Assembly (NCBI RefSeq): GCF_900637395.1
Contig: NZ_LR134372.1
Span: forward strand, 930,001-994,000
DNA from: Campylobacter upsaliensis
Lineage (GTDB): Bacteria > Campylobacterota > Campylobacteria > Campylobacterales > Campylobacteraceae
Length of the DNA stretch: 64,000 nt
Direction: 5' to 3'
The notes under the pieces were generated by a model that made no database searches, had not been told where the DNA came from, and saw only the letters and a list, made by a program, of their open reading frames with translations. Shown here piece after piece: positions 8,607 to 16,455 of this stretch. Made by a program: the position numbers and the translations under genes. Position 1 is the first letter of the stretch, and each line of letters starts with the position of its first letter.

Positions 8607-9264
8607 AGCGGTAGCCTCTGCCTCGCTGATTAATAATTTTATCCTTACCTAAAATTTTACGCAAATTTTTCACATAAGCTCTAAGACTAAGCTCACTAGG
8701 CTCTTCATCATATTCCCAAAGCTTATCAAAAATTTCTTCCACACTTAAAAAATGATTTTTATTTTGCAAAAGTAAGGTCAAAAGTTTAATTTCCTTACTT
8801 GGCAGGGCTAAGACTTTGTCATCTTTATATAAAATTTGATTTTTAAGACTAAATTTAAGTCCCTCTCCTAAATCCTCGTAATTTTCATTTTTATGAAAAA
8901 AGGAGCGTTTAAGTAAAGCTTCTACGCGCAAAGAAAGTTCAGCCAACTCAAAAGGCTTTTTAATATAATCATCACAACCCACGCTAAAGCCCTGTTTTAA
9001 ATCATCTGTGGTATTTAAAGAGGTCATAAAAATGCAAGGAGTTTGCTTATTTGCCCCTCTTAATTCTTTAAGTAAAGAAAAGCCATCGCCCAAAGGCACT
9101 TTGACATCTAAAATCCAAAGGTCATAATTTCTCTCATAAGCTAAATCAAGCGCCTCTTTAGCATTATCACAAAGCGTGATTTTATAACCCTCATCACTCA
9201 AATGCTCTTCTATAATCTCACCCAAACTCAAATCATCTTCTAAAATCAAAATCCTAGCCGCCAC
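8599..9264 (-). CDS. dccR: OmpR-family response regulator, probably DccR
   Basis: The protein has a receiver domain (acidic pair EDD near the start, phospho-Asp in WILDVKVP, TS motif in FMTSLNT, Lys in IKKPFE) followed by a winged-helix DNA-binding domain ending in QRGRGYRYG. I placed the start at a GTG (9262-9264) because AAAGGA lies 5 bases upstream and the receiver begins right after it; the longer ATG version would add 19 unlikely residues. The result is 221 residues, normal for the family. It is co-transcribed with the kinase gene downstream. Confidence 0.87.
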   Translation of the reverse strand: MAARILILEDDLSLGEIIEEHLSDEGYKITLCDNAKEALDLAYERNYDLWILDVKVPLGDGFSLLKELRGANKQTPCIFMTSLNTTDDLKQGFSVGCDDYIKKPFELAELSLRVEALLKRSFFHKNENYEDLGEGLKFSLKNQILYKDDKVLALPSKEIKLLTLLLQNKNHFLSVEEIFDKLWEYDEEPSELSLRAYVKNLRKILGKDKIINQRGRGYRYG

Positions 9265-9338
9265 AATTTTCCTTTCAAAAAAGCTTATTTTAGCAAAAAA
9301 TAGAAAGCATTTTAAATTCATTTTTATTTAAATAAATT

Positions 9339-9344
9339 TATAAT
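9339..9344 (+). promoter_or_regulatory. Probable -10 box for the hemerythrin gene
   Basis: A perfect TATAAT lies 27 bases before the ATG at 9372 in a T-rich stretch. Campylobacter sigma-70 promoters usually show a -10 box without a clear -35. An AAAGGAG ribosome site follows. Confidence 0.6.
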
Positions 9345-9371
9345 CTAACAAATTTATTTAAAGGAGTCGTT

Positions 9372-9971
9372 ATGCTTCCAAAATGGGACGATAGCTTTAG
9401 CGTTCATAATGCCAAAATAGACAAACAGCACAAAAAACTTTTTGAATTAGCTGCTAAAGTCGAAATGGTATCGGATAAAGCCGTAAGTAAAAACGATGTT
9501 AAAGATTTACTTGCGGAATTTTTCAATTATATGAAGGATCATTTTAACGATGAGGAAAAATATATGCACCTTATCAACTACCCAGAACTTGAGGCACATC
9601 GCAAAATTCATAAAGAAATTATCCAAACAATGATTAATCTCATTAAGGACATTAAATCCACAAACGATCTTAAAGAAAAGCTTTATATAGTCGCTAAAAA
9701 ATGGCTTTTAGAGCATATCTTGTATGAAGATATGAAAGTGCAAAAATGGCGAAGTGCAGGTATAAGTGATGATGGTGGCGGTGAAGTAAGCTTTGAGTTA
9801 AGCGAAGATGAAGATGCAGACAAGGAGCAAATTTATCTTTATATCTGCGACTGCGAGGGTAAAATTCACGATGTGCCTTATGCGATTCATCAAAAAATGG
9901 AACTTCAAGGCAAAAAATTCATTTGTAAAAACTGCAAACAAGCAATTCGTTTCCATAAAATACAATCTTAA
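9372..9971 (+). CDS. Bacteriohemerythrin with C-terminal zinc-ribbon-like tail
   Basis: The N-terminal 130 residues form a hemerythrin domain with the expected di-iron ligands: an early His in FSVHNAKIDKQH, HFNDEEKYMH, an AHRKIHKE pair, and HILYED near residue 115. Such domains bind O2 and are thought to protect iron-sulphur enzymes in microaerophiles. The remaining 70 residues hold an acidic linker and CDC...CKNC, a likely metal-binding tail. The 199-residue length matches what I recall of Cj1224. It is divergent from the two-component genes. Confidence 0.9.
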   Translation: MLPKWDDSFSVHNAKIDKQHKKLFELAAKVEMVSDKAVSKNDVKDLLAEFFNYMKDHFNDEEKYMHLINYPELEAHRKIHKEIIQTMINLIKDIKSTNDLKEKLYIVAKKWLLEHILYEDMKVQKWRSAGISDDGGGEVSFELSEDEDADKEQIYLYICDCEGKIHDVPYAIHQKMELQGKKFICKNCKQAIRFHKIQS

Positions 9972-9983
9972 GAAAGGATAAAA

Positions 9984-10355
9984 ATGAAAACTAAAATGAC
10001 AAATTACTCTCTTAAACTCTCTCCTACACTTAAAGAAAGGCTAGACGCTTTAAGTAAAAATCTCTCCAAACCAAAGTCAGCTATAGTGCGTGAGGCTATC
10101 GAGGCTTATTTAAATGAAATCGAAGACTTTTCTAGTGCCGTCAATGCTTTGGAGGAATTAAAGGACGGAGATTACAAAAAAGCAAGCAAAAAAATCGATA
10201 AGCTAGTAAAAAATCTCAAAGAAACAGAAAAAGAAGAGGAAATGGTCGATTTTGACTTTGCTGTAAAAGCCTTAGAGGAATTAAAAGACGGAGATTACAA
10301 AAAAGCAAGCAAAGAAATCGATAAAATCGTCAAAAACCTTAAAAATACAAAATAA
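9984..10355 (+). CDS. Ribbon-helix-helix DNA-binding protein with duplicated C-terminus
   Basis: Residues 5-50 look like a CopG/RelB-type ribbon-helix-helix domain (YSLKLSPTLKERLDAL ... KSAIVREAIEAYL). The rest is two copies of a 28-residue unit with core EELKDGDYKKASK, 41 residues apart and identical at 25 of 28 positions. Proteins of this kind are usually antitoxins or plasmid-type repressors, but no toxin gene lies beside it. It follows the hemerythrin gene by only 12 bases and has its own AAAGGA site. A hairpin ends the unit. Function is inferred only from the fold. Confidence 0.75.
   Translation: MKTKMTNYSLKLSPTLKERLDALSKNLSKPKSAIVREAIEAYLNEIEDFSSAVNALEELKDGDYKKASKKIDKLVKNLKETEKEEEMVDFDFAVKALEELKDGDYKKASKEIDKIVKNLKNTK
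10137..10343 (+). repeat. Tandem intragenic duplication, 123-base period
   Basis: Unit A is 10137-10220 and unit B is 10260-10343. DNA identity is high, including synonymous positions, which suggests a recent duplication. Confidence 0.85.
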
Positions 10356-10373
10356 GCTACCTGAAGGTAGCTT
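10354..10373 (+). terminator. Hairpin after the ribbon-helix-helix gene
   Basis: A perfect 8-bp stem (AAGCTACC / GGTAGCTT) with a TGAA loop, followed by a moderately T-rich stretch. It separates this gene from the restriction-modification gene 34 bases on. Confidence 0.6.
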
Positions 10374-10406
10374 CATCATCTTCATTTAATAAACATAAGG
10401 CTAAAA

Positions 10407-13400
10407 ATGATTACACAGCAAAATTTAAAAGAAATGCTAGAGATTTTGGGATTTGAAGCTCTCTCTGCGGGGGGGGGCAAAAAGCTAGAATCTAAAAATG
10501 CAAATATCTACACAAAGACCATAAACTCCTACATAATGCAAGTAGATTTTACAAAGCAACAGCTTATCTACCCACAAGGCATAAAGATACACGACACCAC
10601 GACTTCCAACTTCTCTCACCCTGAAAATTTTGTCGTCTTTGAATGTGTGCATAGATTATTAGAAAAGGGCTATAAAGCAGAGTCTTTAGAGCTAGAGCCA
10701 AGATGGCAGCTAGGCAGAGAAGCAAAAAGTGGGAAAGCTGATATTTTAGTGCGTGATAATAAAAACGCCCCCTATCTCATCATAGAGTGCAAAACCGCAG
10801 GGGAAAATAGCAAAAGCGAATTTAGCAAAGAATGGGAGAGAATGCAAAATAATGGCGGACAGCTTTTTAGCTATTTTCAGCAAGAAAAAGCTACAAAATT
10901 TTTGTGCCTTTACACCAGCGATTTAGAAACAAAATCTAAAAATATCAAATATCAAAATTACATTATCAATATGCAAGATAATGAAGCCACTTTAGCACAA
11001 AGCAAAAAGAAAGGCTATAAAGACGCAAATTCAAATAAAGAAGTCTTTCAAATATGGAGTGATACTTATGCTAAAGAGTATGAAAAAAGTGGAATTTTTG
11101 AAGATGAAATTGCCATTTATAATATCACTAAGCTTAAACCAAAGCTAGATAATCTAAAGCCTATGAGTCAAAGCGAAATCCAAAAAAAGCGACACGAATG
11201 GGCGACCATTTTAAGGGCAAATGCAGTGGGCGATAGGTCATTAGCATTAAATGGGCTAATGAATCTTTTTTTATGTAAAATCACTGATGAGTTAGAAAAT
11301 GCAAATGACTTGCACTTTAATTGGCGTGGTTATAGCCGTGATTCTGCCTTTGATTTAGTAGATAGACTGCAAAAGCTCTATAAAACGGGAATGGAAAAAT
11401 ATCTTAATCAAACAATCACCTATCATTCTAAAGACAGCATTGAAGAGGCTTTTACAAGTGCGTTTGAAGGCATTGTTGTGAAAGAGAAAATCCAAAATAT
11501 ATTTAATGACTTGAAATATTTTTCCAATGGCGATTTTAATTTTATAGAAGTTTATAACGAAAATCTTTTTTATAAAAACTTTAAAATTCTTTTACCCATA
11601 GTCCTAAAGCTAGAGGACACAGCCTTTACAAAAAATGCAGATTCTAATATTTTAGGCGATTATTTTGAAAGCTATATCCACGATATGCCACAACAAGAGG
11701 GGCAGTATTTCACCCCTGTGCCTTTGGTAAATTTTATTATCCATTCTTTGCCTGTGTTTAAAAATGCTAGTGTGCTAGACTTTTCTTGTGGAGCAGGACA
11801 TTTTCTAACCCAATACGCAGAAATCAATAAGCCCTACAAAAAAGCCAAATTTTTAGGACAAGACAAAGACCCACGCCTAGCTAAAATCGCTAAAATTGCT
11901 TCCTTTATGCACAGCACAGATATGGATATTCTAGCTAACGACTCGTTTGAATGTGGTATAGATGATTCTAAATTTAATGTGCTTATTTCAAATCCACCCT
12001 ATTCAGTAGATGGCTTTTTAAATGTTTTAAGCGATGATATAAGAAAAAGCTATGAGCTTTTTAACGATAAGCTTAATATAGAATCAAACAACGCCATAGA
12101 ATGCTTTTTTATAGAAAAATCAAGTAAAGCTCTGCAAAGCAATGGACTCCTATCCCTTGTCCTACCAAATTCTTTAATCAACAAAGACAGCATCTACAAA
12201 GCCACTAGAGAACTAATGCTGCGTGACTTTTATATCATCGCCCTTGTAAGCTTAGGCAATCAAACCTTTTTTAAAACAGGCACAAATCCTATCATTCTTT
12301 TTGCTTTGCGTAAAGCAAAAAATACTGATACAAAAACGACTCAAAATGATCTTTACAAAGACTTCTATAAACACATTGTAGAAAATAAGCTATCCACACT
12401 TTTAAAAGCTTATAAAAGTGAATTTTTAGCCCTGATTCAAGCATATTGCACTTTTAGAGAATACGACAAAGATGAGTTTTTAGCCCTTTTAGAGCTAAAT
12501 TTGCAAGAAGATTCCACGCTTTATACAAACGAGCTTTTTAAAGAATATGCAAATGCTTACAAAGCTTTAATCCAAAAAGAAAAAGATGAATATAATAAAA
12601 AAAGCGATAAGCATAAAGCACAAAACCCCTTTACTCCAAGTCAAAGCAAACAAGAATTTATAAGAAAACTTGAAGCAGAGAAGTTTCTATACTTTTGCTA
12701 CTGCTTAGATTCTAATCCACTCATTATAAAAGCTCCAAGCGATAACAAAGAGCAAAAAAGCTTCTTAGGCTATGAGTGGAGTAATAAAAAAGGCAAACAA
12801 GGCATACAATACATCACCGCTTCAGGCATAAATGCTATAAGTGAGATTCTAACCCCTCTTTACAATCCTAAAAATCGTTTTGATAGCTCTAAACTTAGCT
12901 TTTACATTATGCAAGAATATTTAAGCAAACTTGATTTAAAAGCCCTAGATAATTACTTTCAAAAAGACATAGCAAAAGAGCAAGAAATCCCGCAAGACTT
13001 AAGCCCCTATGCTTTTAAAGCAAAACTCATAGATATGCTAGACTTTAGCAAAGTGGATTTTAATAAGGCTATAAGCTTAAATCCCGTCATTACGAGTGAG
13101 CAGGGCGAGCGTGGCAATCCACAGAATCCTTTTGAAAATTGTAAATTTGAGTTGGTGAAAATTAAGGAAATTTGTGAAATTGGCAGGGGTAGAGTTATTA
13201 GCCATAAATTTATTGAAGCAAACAAAGGGGAATATCCTGTCTATTCATCACAAACAAAAGATGAAGGTATTATGGGATATATCAATACTTTTGATTTTGA
13301 AGGCGATTATGTAACTTGGACAACTGATGGAATTTATGCTGGAACTTGCTTTTATAGAAAAGGTAAATTTAACTGCACAAATGTTTGCGGAACTCTAAAG

Positions 13401-15329
13401 ATAAAAGATTCTAATGTAATCCTTTATTATTATTTATCTTTGGTTTTAAATCTAGCAACGCCAAATTATGTTGTAAAAGTAGCAAACCCAAAGCTAATGA
13501 ATAATGTAATGGCAGAGATAAAAATCCCCTTGCCACCTTTAGAAATCCAAAAGCAAATCGTAGCAGAGTGTGAAAAGGTAGAAGAGCAGTATAACATCAT
13601 AAGAATGAGCATAGAAAAATACCAAGAGTTGATTAAAGCGATTTTAGTGAAATGTGGCATTGTAAATTCTAATGAGGGGGGCAGTAGAGACTTCATCGCT
13701 TCCTTGCTAGATTCTATACAAGAGCTAGAATCTAAGCTAGATTTTTTTGCAAATTCTGCGGTGGCAAAGCACGACTTTGCCACAATAAAAATCAATGAAA
13801 GTGCGAAGCACAACCTTGAAAGCGTTGTCGGGGTGGGGGATATACAAGGGGGAGGGAGCGACTTCGCAATTCAAGCCCCTCCCCCTTGTGAAAAAGAAAA
13901 AATAGAATCCAGCAGAGATGCTTCGCACTCAAAGCCCTTCAGTATGACAAACACAAATGACTTAAAAGCCCTTTTAGATTCTATCCCCACCCCACCAGCA
14001 CAGGGCTGGAATACAATCAAGCTTAATAATAAGAAATACCTTACCCTTAATCCAAGCAAAAGAGAGATTGCAAATATTGATGAAAATACCATCATTTCTT
14101 TTGTGGAAATGGCAAGTGTGGCAGATAAAGGCTATATCCAAAACAAAGTTGATAAGCCGCTAAAAGAGCTTAAAAAGGGGAGCTATACCTATTTTGCGGA
14201 AAATGATATTTTGATAGCTAAAATCACGCCGTGTATGGAAAACGGAAAATGTGCCATTGCAAAAAATCTTACAAATGGTTTAGGTATGGGAAGTAGTGAA
14301 TTTCATATTTTTAGAACACATAAGGGGCTAAACAATAAATTTTTATTTGCTTGTCTTAATCAAGATTCTATAAGACAAGAAGCGGCGAAAAATATGACAG
14401 GCTCAAGCGGACACAGAAGAGTGCCAATAAGCTTTTATGAATCCTTGCAAATCCCACTCCCACCCCTTGAGGCACAAGAAAAAATCGTAAGTGCTATTGA
14501 TAGCGTAGAATCTCAAATCAAAAGAATAGATTCTAAGCTTGAAATTTTAGAAACAAGAAAGGCAGAGATTTTAGCTAATGCCTTGAATGCTGGTAACGAG
14601 AGAGAGAGAGAACAGGCGGAGCTTAGAGAAATCTTAAGCGAGATAGAATCTCTGCTTTCACAAAGAAAAATCTTACAACGCTTCATTACAAAAATCTTAC
14701 AAAAAGCAGGACTTACTCAAAGCTTACATTCCTTGCTAGATTCTCTCCCCACTCCACCAAAACACGGCTGGGAAAGGGTCAAACTAGGGCAAGTCGTAAG
14801 CGTTCAAAGTGGTGGCACACCTAGCCGAGAAGTTGCAGAATATTGGAATGGTGATATAAATTGGATTAAATCAGAAGTGTGTCAAAATTGCTATGTATAT
14901 GAAAATCAAGTTAAAGAGAAAATTACAGAATTAGGACTTAAAAAATCATCGGCAAAAATACTTAAAAAAGATTCTGTCTTAATCGCATTAGTGGGTGCTA
15001 CTATCGGTAAAGTTGGCTATTTAACTTTTGATTCCACGACAAACCAAAATATAGCGGGACTTTATCCATTGAATAGTGAAAATCTTAATACGAAATTTTT
15101 GTATTTTGCGTGTTTGGGGCTTTATCATCTCTTTACAGAAAAGGGCGGTTTCACTATGGCAAATTTAACATTTATAAAAAATCTCAAAATCCCCCTACCA
15201 CCCCTTGAAGCACAAGAAAAAATCATAAGTGCTATTGAAAGAATAGAACTTACAATAAATGTCGCAAAAGAACGAAAAGAAACATTTCAAAGCAAAATTT
15301 CAAGCTATATTCAGAATGCTTTGTGTTAA
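10407..15329 (+). CDS. Fused restriction-modification-specificity enzyme (Type IIG / Type I-like) with three TRDs
   Basis: One 1640-residue polypeptide holds a whole R-M system. Residues about 1-180 carry a PD-(D/E)XK-type nuclease (GKADILV near 110, IIECKTAG near 126). An adenine-N6 methylase follows with SAM motif DFSCGAGHF near 458 and catalytic NPPY near 530. The C-terminal part holds three HsdS-like target-recognition domains at about 907-1050, 1198-1358 and 1452-1598, each ending in a IPLPPLE-type motif and a coiled coil; two TRDs is the norm. A G9 tract in codons 21-24 makes it a likely on/off phase-variable gene, as for Cj0031-type enzymes. The linker after TRD1 is made of palindromic repeat DNA, and a (GA)7 tract precedes TRD3. 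These features suggest acquisition by transfer. The reading frame is open here, so it is ON. Confidence 0.92.
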   Translation: MITQQNLKEMLEILGFEALSAGGGKKLESKNANIYTKTINSYIMQVDFTKQQLIYPQGIKIHDTTTSNFSHPENFVVFECVHRLLEKGYKAESLELEPRWQLGREAKSGKADILVRDNKNAPYLIIECKTAGENSKSEFSKEWERMQNNGGQLFSYFQQEKATKFLCLYTSDLETKSKNIKYQNYIINMQDNEATLAQSKKKGYKDANSNKEVFQIWSDTYAKEYEKSGIFEDEIAIYNITKLKPKLDNLKPMSQSEIQKKRHEWATILRANAVGDRSLALNGLMNLFLCKITDELENANDLHFNWRGYSRDSAFDLVDRLQKLYKTGMEKYLNQTITYHSKDSIEEAFTSAFEGIVVKEKIQNIFNDLKYFSNGDFNFIEVYNENLFYKNFKILLPIVLKLEDTAFTKNADSNILGDYFESYIHDMPQQEGQYFTPVPLVNFIIHSLPVFKNASVLDFSCGAGHFLTQYAEINKPYKKAKFLGQDKDPRLAKIAKIASFMHSTDMDILANDSFECGIDDSKFNVLISNPPYSVDGFLNVLSDDIRKSYELFNDKLNIESNNAIECFFIEKSSKALQSNGLLSLVLPNSLINKDSIYKATRELMLRDFYIIALVSLGNQTFFKTGTNPIILFALRKAKNTDTKTTQNDLYKDFYKHIVENKLSTLLKAYKSEFLALIQAYCTFREYDKDEFLALLELNLQEDSTLYTNELFKEYANAYKALIQKEKDEYNKKSDKHKAQNPFTPSQSKQEFIRKLEAEKFLYFCYCLDSNPLIIKAPSDNKEQKSFLGYEWSNKKGKQGIQYITASGINAISEILTPLYNPKNRFDSSKLSFYIMQEYLSKLDLKALDNYFQKDIAKEQEIPQDLSPYAFKAKLIDMLDFSKVDFNKAISLNPVITSEQGERGNPQNPFENCKFELVKIKEICEIGRGRVISHKFIEANKGEYPVYSSQTKDEGIMGYINTFDFEGDYVTWTTDGIYAGTCFYRKGKFNCTNVCGTLKIKDSNVILYYYLSLVLNLATPNYVVKVANPKLMNNVMAEIKIPLPPLEIQKQIVAECEKVEEQYNIIRMSIEKYQELIKAILVKCGIVNSNEGGSRDFIASLLDSIQELESKLDFFANSAVAKHDFATIKINESAKHNLESVVGVGDIQGGGSDFAIQAPPPCEKEKIESSRDASHSKPFSMTNTNDLKALLDSIPTPPAQGWNTIKLNNKKYLTLNPSKREIANIDENTIISFVEMASVADKGYIQNKVDKPLKELKKGSYTYFAENDILIAKITPCMENGKCAIAKNLTNGLGMGSSEFHIFRTHKGLNNKFLFACLNQDSIRQEAAKNMTGSSGHRRVPISFYESLQIPLPPLEAQEKIVSAIDSVESQIKRIDSKLEILETRKAEILANALNAGNEREREQAELREILSEIESLLSQRKILQRFITKILQKAGLTQSLHSLLDSLPTPPKHGWERVKLGQVVSVQSGGTPSREVAEYWNGDINWIKSEVCQNCYVYENQVKEKITELGLKKSSAKILKKDSVLIALVGATIGKVGYLTFDSTTNQNIAGLYPLNSENLNTKFLYFACLGLYHLFTEKGGFTMANLTFIKNLKIPLPPLEAQEKIISAIERIELTINVAKERKETFQSKISSYIQNALC
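10469..10477 (+). repeat. Poly-G(9) contingency tract in the R-M gene
   Basis: Nine Gs lie about 20 codons into the gene. Working out the shifted frames, gain of one G reaches a TAA seven codons on and loss of one reaches a TAG four codons on, so either change abolishes the enzyme. Confidence 0.85.
13085..13127 (+). repeat. In-frame dispersed-repeat-like element before TRD1
   Basis: The stretch contains CGTCATTACGAG and GCGTGGCAATCCA, which resemble the CGTCATTGCGAG...GGCAATCC family of dispersed palindromic repeats known from several bacterial genomes. It is read through in frame just before TRD1. Assignment is from memory of the motif. Confidence 0.45.
13761..13783 (+). repeat. 9-bp perfect inverted repeat inside the R-M gene
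   Basis: GTGGCAAAG (13761-13769) and CTTTGCCAC (13775-13783) flank a 5-base loop. It lies in the linker between TRD1 and TRD2. Confidence 0.8.
13844..13889 (+). repeat. 13-bp GC-rich perfect inverted repeat inside the R-M gene
   Basis: Arms 13844-13856 and 13877-13889 are perfectly complementary and unusually G/C-rich for this genome. It is part of a roughly 200-base linker of several small palindromes that is translated in frame. Confidence 0.8.
14598..14611 (+). repeat. (GA)7 dinucleotide repeat before TRD3
   Basis: Seven GA units encode an ER-rich coiled-coil stretch between TRD2 and TRD3. Gain or loss of one unit brings a stop within about 15 codons, so slippage would remove TRD3 while leaving nuclease, methylase, TRD1 and TRD2. 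Confidence 0.75.
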
Positions 15330-15345
15330 TTTATCGTCCCTGCTA

Positions 15346-15381
15346 GAAAGTAAGAAGATAAATTTACTTCATCTTACTTTC
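15346..15381. terminator. Shared hairpin between the R-M gene and glpQ
   Basis: Perfect 10-bp arms (15346-15355 and 15372-15381) enclose 16 bases. The two genes converge here and the hairpin includes the last codons of glpQ, so it may serve both. Confidence 0.5.
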
Positions 15382-16412
15382 CTCAAAAATTCCAAGCCCA
15401 AATCAGGAAAATCCGTAAAAACTCCATCAGCTCCAGCCTTAAATAAAATAGCATCAAAAAGCTCATCAGCAGACTTAGCCCAGCTTGGAAGTGCGTCCGC
15501 TCTAATGGTGTAAGGATGCACCTTTATATTATACTTATGAGCGTTTTTAACAAAGTCATTTGGCACAATTTTATGATTTTTAAGCTCCCTTTCATCAAAG
15601 AGTAAAACATAGGTTGGTCCTAAGCCATCGACAATTTTTGAAATTTCAGCATAATTTTTAATATTTAGAAGATAAGAAAAATCATAATTTTGCCATTTGC
15701 CATTTTTAAATTCAAAGGTTTCCTCCCACTCATTTAAACCTATAAGCCCAACAAGTTTAATATCCATACCCATTTGTGGCAATAACTCCTTTTTCACACG
15801 CACTAAATCCGGATAATCAAAGCTTTGAAAATAGACTTTAGAATCTTTATCTGTGTAGCCATATTTTTTAAGCACTTCTAAGGTAAGTTTTGAAATGTCC
15901 TTACCTTCCTGCTTGTGAAACCAAGGGCGTTTTGTTTCTACATAAATACCTACATTTTTATTAAGTGTTTTGTTAAGTCCTTGAATAAGCTCTATTTCTT
16001 CCTCAAGAGTGTTAATTGTAAAATCTGCCTTTTTAGTTGGGAAGCGTTTAGGATAAGCATTAACACTATCATTTTCCCCTTTAAAACCCTCACTCATTTT
16101 TAAGCTTTTAAGCTCATCTAAAGTAAAATCAATCACATAATAATGTCCATCTTTACGCTTTCTCTCTGGGAATTTTTGTGCCACATCGCTTGTTTTATCC
16201 AAATATAAATCGTGAATCACAACTAGGCGATCATCTTTACTTAAAACCACATCTTGCTCAATATAAGGCACACCTTGTGCAAAGGCTAAAACTTTACTCT
16301 CAAGTGTATGTTCTGGCAAATACGCGCTAGCACCTCTGTGTGCGATGATAAGCTTATCGCTTGCGAATAGATTAAGTCCTAAAAATATTAGGACAAAAGT
16401 AAATTTTTTCAT
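15369..16412 (-). CDS. glpQ: Glycerophosphodiester phosphodiesterase, exported
   Basis: GlpQ hydrolyses glycerophosphodiesters to glycerol-3-phosphate and an alcohol such as choline. The 347-residue protein begins with a signal peptide (to about residue 17, ending FAS), so it acts in the periplasm or at the surface. Family motifs are IIAHRGASAYLPEHTLES with the catalytic His, EQDVVLSKDDRLVVIHD with the metal ligands and second His, and an ADGVFTDFP ending. It precedes nothing on its own strand except the convergent R-M gene, and follows the phytase-like gene by 43 bases. The choline released could feed the licABCD pathway at 58 kb, as GlpQ (protein D) does in Haemophilus; that link is inference. 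Confidence 0.93.
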   Translation of the reverse strand: MKKFTFVLIFLGLNLFASDKLIIAHRGASAYLPEHTLESKVLAFAQGVPYIEQDVVLSKDDRLVVIHDLYLDKTSDVAQKFPERKRKDGHYYVIDFTLDELKSLKMSEGFKGENDSVNAYPKRFPTKKADFTINTLEEEIELIQGLNKTLNKNVGIYVETKRPWFHKQEGKDISKLTLEVLKKYGYTDKDSKVYFQSFDYPDLVRVKKELLPQMGMDIKLVGLIGLNEWEETFEFKNGKWQNYDFSYLLNIKNYAEISKIVDGLGPTYVLLFDERELKNHKIVPNDFVKNAHKYNIKVHPYTIRADALPSWAKSADELFDAILFKAGADGVFTDFPDLGLEFLRKVR

Positions 16413-16455
16413 TTTTTCTCCTTTAATAATCTCTAAAAATCGTTAAATTACTCAA

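Noticed and set aside
7404-9264. Naming the two-component pair cprS/cprR
   Set aside because: CprRS is next to htrA in C. jejuni. Here the pair is next to the hemerythrin gene, which matches DccRS better, though sequence alignment would settle it.
9265-9321. Longer ATG start for the response regulator
   Set aside because: The receiver domain begins straight after the GTG at 9264, which has a well-placed AAAGGA; the extra residues are Phe-rich and unlike the family.
13007-14095. Leftward open frames inside the R-M gene as real genes
   Set aside because: They are antisense to conserved recognition-domain coding sequence, have no ribosome sites and show shadow composition.
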